From an uncultured SAR86 cluster bacterium (GTDB lineage Bacteria; Pseudomonadota; Gammaproteobacteria; Magnimaribacterales; Magnimaribacteraceae), in NCBI GenBank assembly GCA_902574355.1, contig CACGNN010000011.1, forward strand, positions 1 through 43,018: DNA of 43,018 nucleotides, given 5' to 3'. Positions 40,020 to 43,018 of the stretch are shown here, piece after piece. How positions within the stretch are numbered: the first letter of the stretch is position 1; every line of letters begins with the position of its first letter. Under the pieces are notes generated by a model that saw only the letters and a list, made by a program, of their open reading frames with translations, searched no databases and was not told the origin of the DNA. The position numbers and the translations under genes were made by a program.

Positions 40020-41254
40020 TAGTCCCAGCTTAGAGCGCCACCTGTTTGATACTCGATGACTCTTGTTTCAAAGAAGTTCTTCTCTTTTCTTAGGTCCATG
40101 ATTTCCGACATCCAAGGAAAAGGATTAGTTGCACCTTCGAACTCTTCTTCTAAACCTATTTGTACAAGCCTTCTATTAGCTATGAACTGAAGATACTCTT
40201 CCATCATGCCAGCATTCATACCAAGAATACCTCTTGGCATAGTATCCCTTGCATACTGTATCTCTAATTCTGCACCTTCTAATATCATTTGTGCTGCTTC
40301 TTTTCGCATCTGCTCATCCCATAAATGAGGATTCTCTAATTTTATTTGGTTAATCATATCGATACCAAAGTTCAAATGCATAGATTCATCTCTCAAGATA
40401 TATTGGAATTGCTCAGCAGTTCCAGTCATTTTATTTCTTCTACCCATTGATAGTATTTGCGTGAATCCACAATAAAAGAATATGCCCTCTAAGACGCAAT
40501 AGAATGCAATTAGATTTTTTAATAATAACTTATCGGTTTCTTCTGTTCCTGTTACAAAACCTGGAGTAGATATTTCTTTTGTGTATTTAAGGCCCCAAGA
40601 AGCTTTTTTTGCAACGCTTGGTATTTCTCTATACATATTGAATATCTCTCCTTCATCCATCCCTAGAGACTCAATACAATATTGGTATGCATGAGTATGT
40701 ATAGCCTCTTCAAAGCTTTGTCTCAATATATATTGTCTACACTCAGGATTTGTTATTAGTCGATATATCGCGAGCACTAAGTTATTAGCAACAAGGGAAT
40801 CTGCCGTAGAAAAGAACCCAAGGTTTCTCATAACTATAGTTCTTTCGTCTTCAGTTAACCCTTCATTGGACTTCCAAAGAGCTATATCAGCAGTCATGTT
40901 TACTTCTTGCGGCATCCAGTGGTTGGCGCTGCCATCAAGATATTTTTGCCAAGCCCAATCATACTTAAAAGGCACTAATTGATTTAGATCAGCCCTGCAA
41001 TTTATCATAGCCTTATCGTCCACTTGAACTCTTCCTGCAAGACCTTCTAACTCTTCTTCTCCTTCTTTTGTATCTAATAATTCAAGAGATTCTTTAGCTT
41101 GTTTCGCTCTAATACCTGGCTCTGCTGGAATATGTTCTTCCATAGATTCATGCATTACTTCAGGATTGGTTTGCTCTAAAGATGGTTCTTCTTTAAGCAC
41201 AGGTTGAGATTTTTTGGTTTCTTCAGGTTCTTTGTAATCGTCCCAATTTAACAT
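40019..41254 (-). CDS. nrdB: Ribonucleotide reductase class Ia, beta subunit
   Basis: NrdB holds the diiron-tyrosyl radical cofactor that drives deoxynucleotide synthesis with NrdA. From the ATG at 41254 it has 411 residues, like the longer Pseudomonas form, with an acidic, low-complexity N-terminal extension (about 60 residues). Iron ligands are D152, E183, H186, E256, E290 and H293; radical tyrosine is Y190 ([10 protein letters not shown]). A longer reading from a TTG at 41299 overlaps nrdA and is unlikely, because AAGGAG (41261-41266) sits six bases before the ATG. nrdA ends 17 bases upstream, so the two are co-transcribed. The TAA stop lies inside the anomalous start region of the phosphodiesterase gene. 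Confidence 0.96.
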   Translation of the reverse strand: MLNWDDYKEPEETKKSQPVLKEEPSLEQTNPEVMHESMEEHIPAEPGIRAKQAKESLELLDTKEGEEELEGLAGRVQVDDKAMINCRADLNQLVPFKYDWAWQKYLDGSANHWMPQEVNMTADIALWKSNEGLTEDERTIVMRNLGFFSTADSLVANNLVLAIYRLITNPECRQYILRQSFEEAIHTHAYQYCIESLGMDEGEIFNMYREIPSVAKKASWGLKYTKEISTPGFVTGTEETDKLLLKNLIAFYCVLEGIFFYCGFTQILSMGRRNKMTGTAEQFQYILRDESMHLNFGIDMINQIKLENPHLWDEQMRKEAAQMILEGAELEIQYARDTMPRGILGMNAGMMEEYLQFIANRRLVQIGLEEEFEGATNPFPWMSEIMDLRKEKNFFETRVIEYQTGGALSWD

Positions 41255-41270
41255 TCTTTTCTCCTTATTT

Positions 41271-43018
41271 TTATTGACATGCATCGCAGTCAGGATCAAG
41301 CACTGAACATGCTGATGGTGCAGTCGTATTAGTTTGTAGTTGTACTTCAGGCTGAGCAGTTGCCGAAACCGCGTTTAGCTCACCTGTTGATATAGTAGAT
41401 TTTTCTGTTGTTGTTGCTGACCTAGAACGCAAATAATAGGTTGTTTTTAGACCCCTTAACCAGGCCATTCGATACATGATATCTAATTTCTTACCATTCG
41501 GTTCATCAATATATAGATTCAAAGACTGACTTTGATCTATCCATTTTTGTCTCCTGCTTGCAGCATCAATTAACCATCTGGGTTCAATATCAAATGCTGT
41601 AGCATAGAGTTCTTTTACACTATCGGGGATCCTCGATATTCCTTTTACGCTTCCATCATAATACTTGAGATCATTTATCATTACTGAATCCCAAAGACCC
41701 AATTCCTTGAGGTTATCAACCATAGGAATATTGGTAACCGTAAATTCCCCGGATAGATTGGATTTAACATATAAGTTTTGATAGGTGGGCTCTATTGATT
41801 GTGAAACCCCGGTAATATTAGCAATTGTTGCGGTTGGGGCTATGGCCATAACATTAGAATTTCTTATTCCTTGTTTTTTTACAGTTTCTCTTAGACTATC
41901 CCAGTCCATTGTTGAGCTCTCGTCCATGTCTAGATAGTCATCACCTCTACTTTCTTTAAGAAGTTTTATTGAATCTATAGGTAGGATGCCTTGGCTCCAT
42001 AGAGAACCTTCATATGACTGATATGCTCCTCTTTCTTTTGCCAGGTCACTCGAAGCTTTTATTGCGTAGTAACTTACCATTTCCATAGATCTATCCGCAA
42101 AATCAACTGCCTCCTGTGAGGCATAAGGTGTTTGCAACATATAGAGAGCATCATGGAAACCCATTATCCCAAGACCGATAGGTCTATGTTTCATGTTGGA
42201 AGTTTCTGCTGCCTTTACAGCATAAAAGTTGATATCGATGACGTTATCTAACATTCTTATCGCTGTATTAATTGTTTTTTCTAGCTTCTCCTCATCCATT
42301 TTTCCGTCTTTTATGTGATGAGTTAGATTGACTGACCCTAAATTACACACAGCTATTTCGTCTTGACTTGTGTTAAGAGTTATTTCGGTGCAGAGATTAG
42401 AAGAGTGAACAACTCCAGTATGCTGTTGAGGAGATCTTAAGTTACAAACATCCTTGAAAGTTATCCATGGATGTCCTGTTTCAAACACCATGGAAAGCAT
42501 TTTTTTCCAAAGTTCTTTTGCTTCTACTTCTTTGAAGAACTCAATTTCTCCAGTTTGTGTTTGTGCTTCATATTCTTCGTATCTTTTTTCGAAGTCCATA
42601 CCATAAAGATCATGAAGATCAGGAGTATCGCTCGGTGTAAATAATGTCCACTTTTTGTCTTCAGACACTCTTTTGAGGAATAAATCGGGAACCCAATTAG
42701 CAGTATTCATATCATGAGTTCTTCTTCTATCATCTCCCGTATTTTTTCTTAGCTCAACAAACTCTTCTATGTCAACATGCCAAGTTTCCAAGTAAGAACA
42801 AACAGCTCCTTTCCTCTTGCCTCCTTGGTTGACGGCAACTGCTGTGTCGTTGACAACTTTTAGGAATGGAACTACTCCTTGAGATTTTCCATTTGTTCCT
42901 TTTATTTGTGATCCTAGTCCTCTCACTGGTGTCCAGTCATTTCCAAGTCCTCCTGCCCACTTTGAAAGCATCGCGTTATCTTGGATTGCTCCATAAATAC
43001 CATGGAGATCATCTGGAA
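41271..43018 (-). CDS. nrdA: Ribonucleotide reductase class Ia, alpha subunit, 5'-truncated by window edge
   Basis: NrdA reduces ribonucleoside diphosphates. The frame runs past the window end: codons before the ATG at 42971 read [14 protein letters not shown], continuing the family sequence, so the gene begins beyond 43018 and the N-terminal ATP-cone region is not visible. Present are [45 protein letters not shown], the catalytic NLCTEI and [20 protein letters not shown], and a C-terminal cysteine pair in DPDCDACQ for re-reduction. The overall sequence resembles the Pseudomonas class Ia enzyme. nrdB follows 17 bases after its TAA stop with a clear ribosome binding site. Confidence 0.97.
   Translation of the reverse strand, partial: PDDLHGIYGAIQDNAMLSKWAGGLGNDWTPVRGLGSQIKGTNGKSQGVVPFLKVVNDTAVAVNQGGKRKGAVCSYLETWHVDIEEFVELRKNTGDDRRRTHDMNTANWVPDLFLKRVSEDKKWTLFTPSDTPDLHDLYGMDFEKRYEEYEAQTQTGEIEFFKEVEAKELWKKMLSMVFETGHPWITFKDVCNLRSPQQHTGVVHSSNLCTEITLNTSQDEIAVCNLGSVNLTHHIKDGKMDEEKLEKTINTAIRMLDNVIDINFYAVKAAETSNMKHRPIGLGIMGFHDALYMLQTPYASQEAVDFADRSMEMVSYYAIKASSDLAKERGAYQSYEGSLWSQGILPIDSIKLLKESRGDDYLDMDESSTMDWDSLRETVKKQGIRNSNVMAIAPTATIANITGVSQSIEPTYQNLYVKSNLSGEFTVTNIPMVDNLKELGLWDSVMINDLKYYDGSVKGISRIPDSVKELYATAFDIEPRWLIDAASRRQKWIDQSQSLNLYIDEPNGKKLDIMYRMAWLRGLKTTYYLRSRSATTTEKSTISTGELNAVSATAQPEVQLQTNTTAPSACSVLDPDCDACQ

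Noticed and set aside
41255-41299. TTG at 41299 as the nrdB start
   Set aside because: It would overlap nrdA by 29 bases and encode non-conserved residues; an AAGGAG six bases before the ATG at 41254 marks the real start.
1-43018. CRISPR arrays, insertion sequences, prophage genes, tRNA or rRNA genes
   Set aside because: I read through both strands and all gaps and saw no spaced repeats, transposase or integrase other than XerD, phage genes, or cloverleaf-like sequences; gaps are all under 180 bases.

Overview
The window looks like chromosomal DNA of a streamlined, AT-rich marine gammaproteobacterium, most probably of the SAR86 type. The evidence is a proteorhodopsin with SAR86-like sequence, a trmD-rplS-xerD-dsbC-hom-thrC gene order and an RF2 frameshift site of gammaproteobacterial type, a Pseudomonas-like nrdA/nrdB pair, very tight gene packing, and no IS elements, tRNAs, rRNAs or CRISPR. 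The taxonomic call is an inference from remembered family sequences, not from a search. No stretch over 300 bases lacks a gene; the longest gap is the 177-base proteorhodopsin promoter region (34086-34262).

Layout. (1) 1-9255, + strand: housekeeping run of trmD (cut by the window edge), rplS, xerD, dsbC, alaC, hom, thrC, prfB (with its programmed +1 frameshift) and lysS. (2) 9252-16011: central and fatty-acid metabolism, with mdh and a thiolase-like protein on the minus strand, then a PatB-type C-S lyase, an SDR and an FMN-dependent lactate-type dehydrogenase on the plus strand, then an arsenate reductase-like protein and a CBS-domain protein on the minus strand. (3) 16069-22850: a signalling island with a TonB-domain protein, a large membrane hybrid histidine kinase with two receivers, and a convergent minus-strand operon of a membrane protein, a PAS-EAL phosphodiesterase, a DHp-REC-GGEEF cyclase and a lone receiver. 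(4) 22982-30557: a compact seven-gene plus-strand operon joining a secreted beta-helix protein and a diheme cytochrome c to a membrane fusion protein, an ABC ATPase and three FtsX/MacB-type permeases. This is the best candidate for an undescribed system. (5) 30554-34085: an RraA-like protein and an amidohydrolase on the minus strand, and a serine hydrolase on the plus strand. (6) 34086-35059: proteorhodopsin with its own promoter, a palindromic putative operator and a strong terminator. (7) 35081-43018: SelO and a TauD-type dioxygenase, then a minus-strand run of nrdA (cut by the window edge), nrdB, a glycerophosphodiesterase lacking a normal start codon, a rhodanese and an OadA-like carboxyltransferase without a biotin domain.

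How it fits together: genes are mostly co-transcribed with 1-16 base gaps or TAATG overlaps, and convergent genes share stop codons or overlap. The only convincing intrinsic terminator seen is the one after proteorhodopsin, which also has the best-developed promoter region. The signalling island could link an envelope signal to phosphorelay and c-di-GMP turnover. The adjoining envelope operon looks like an export or surface-processing machine whose cargo is unknown.
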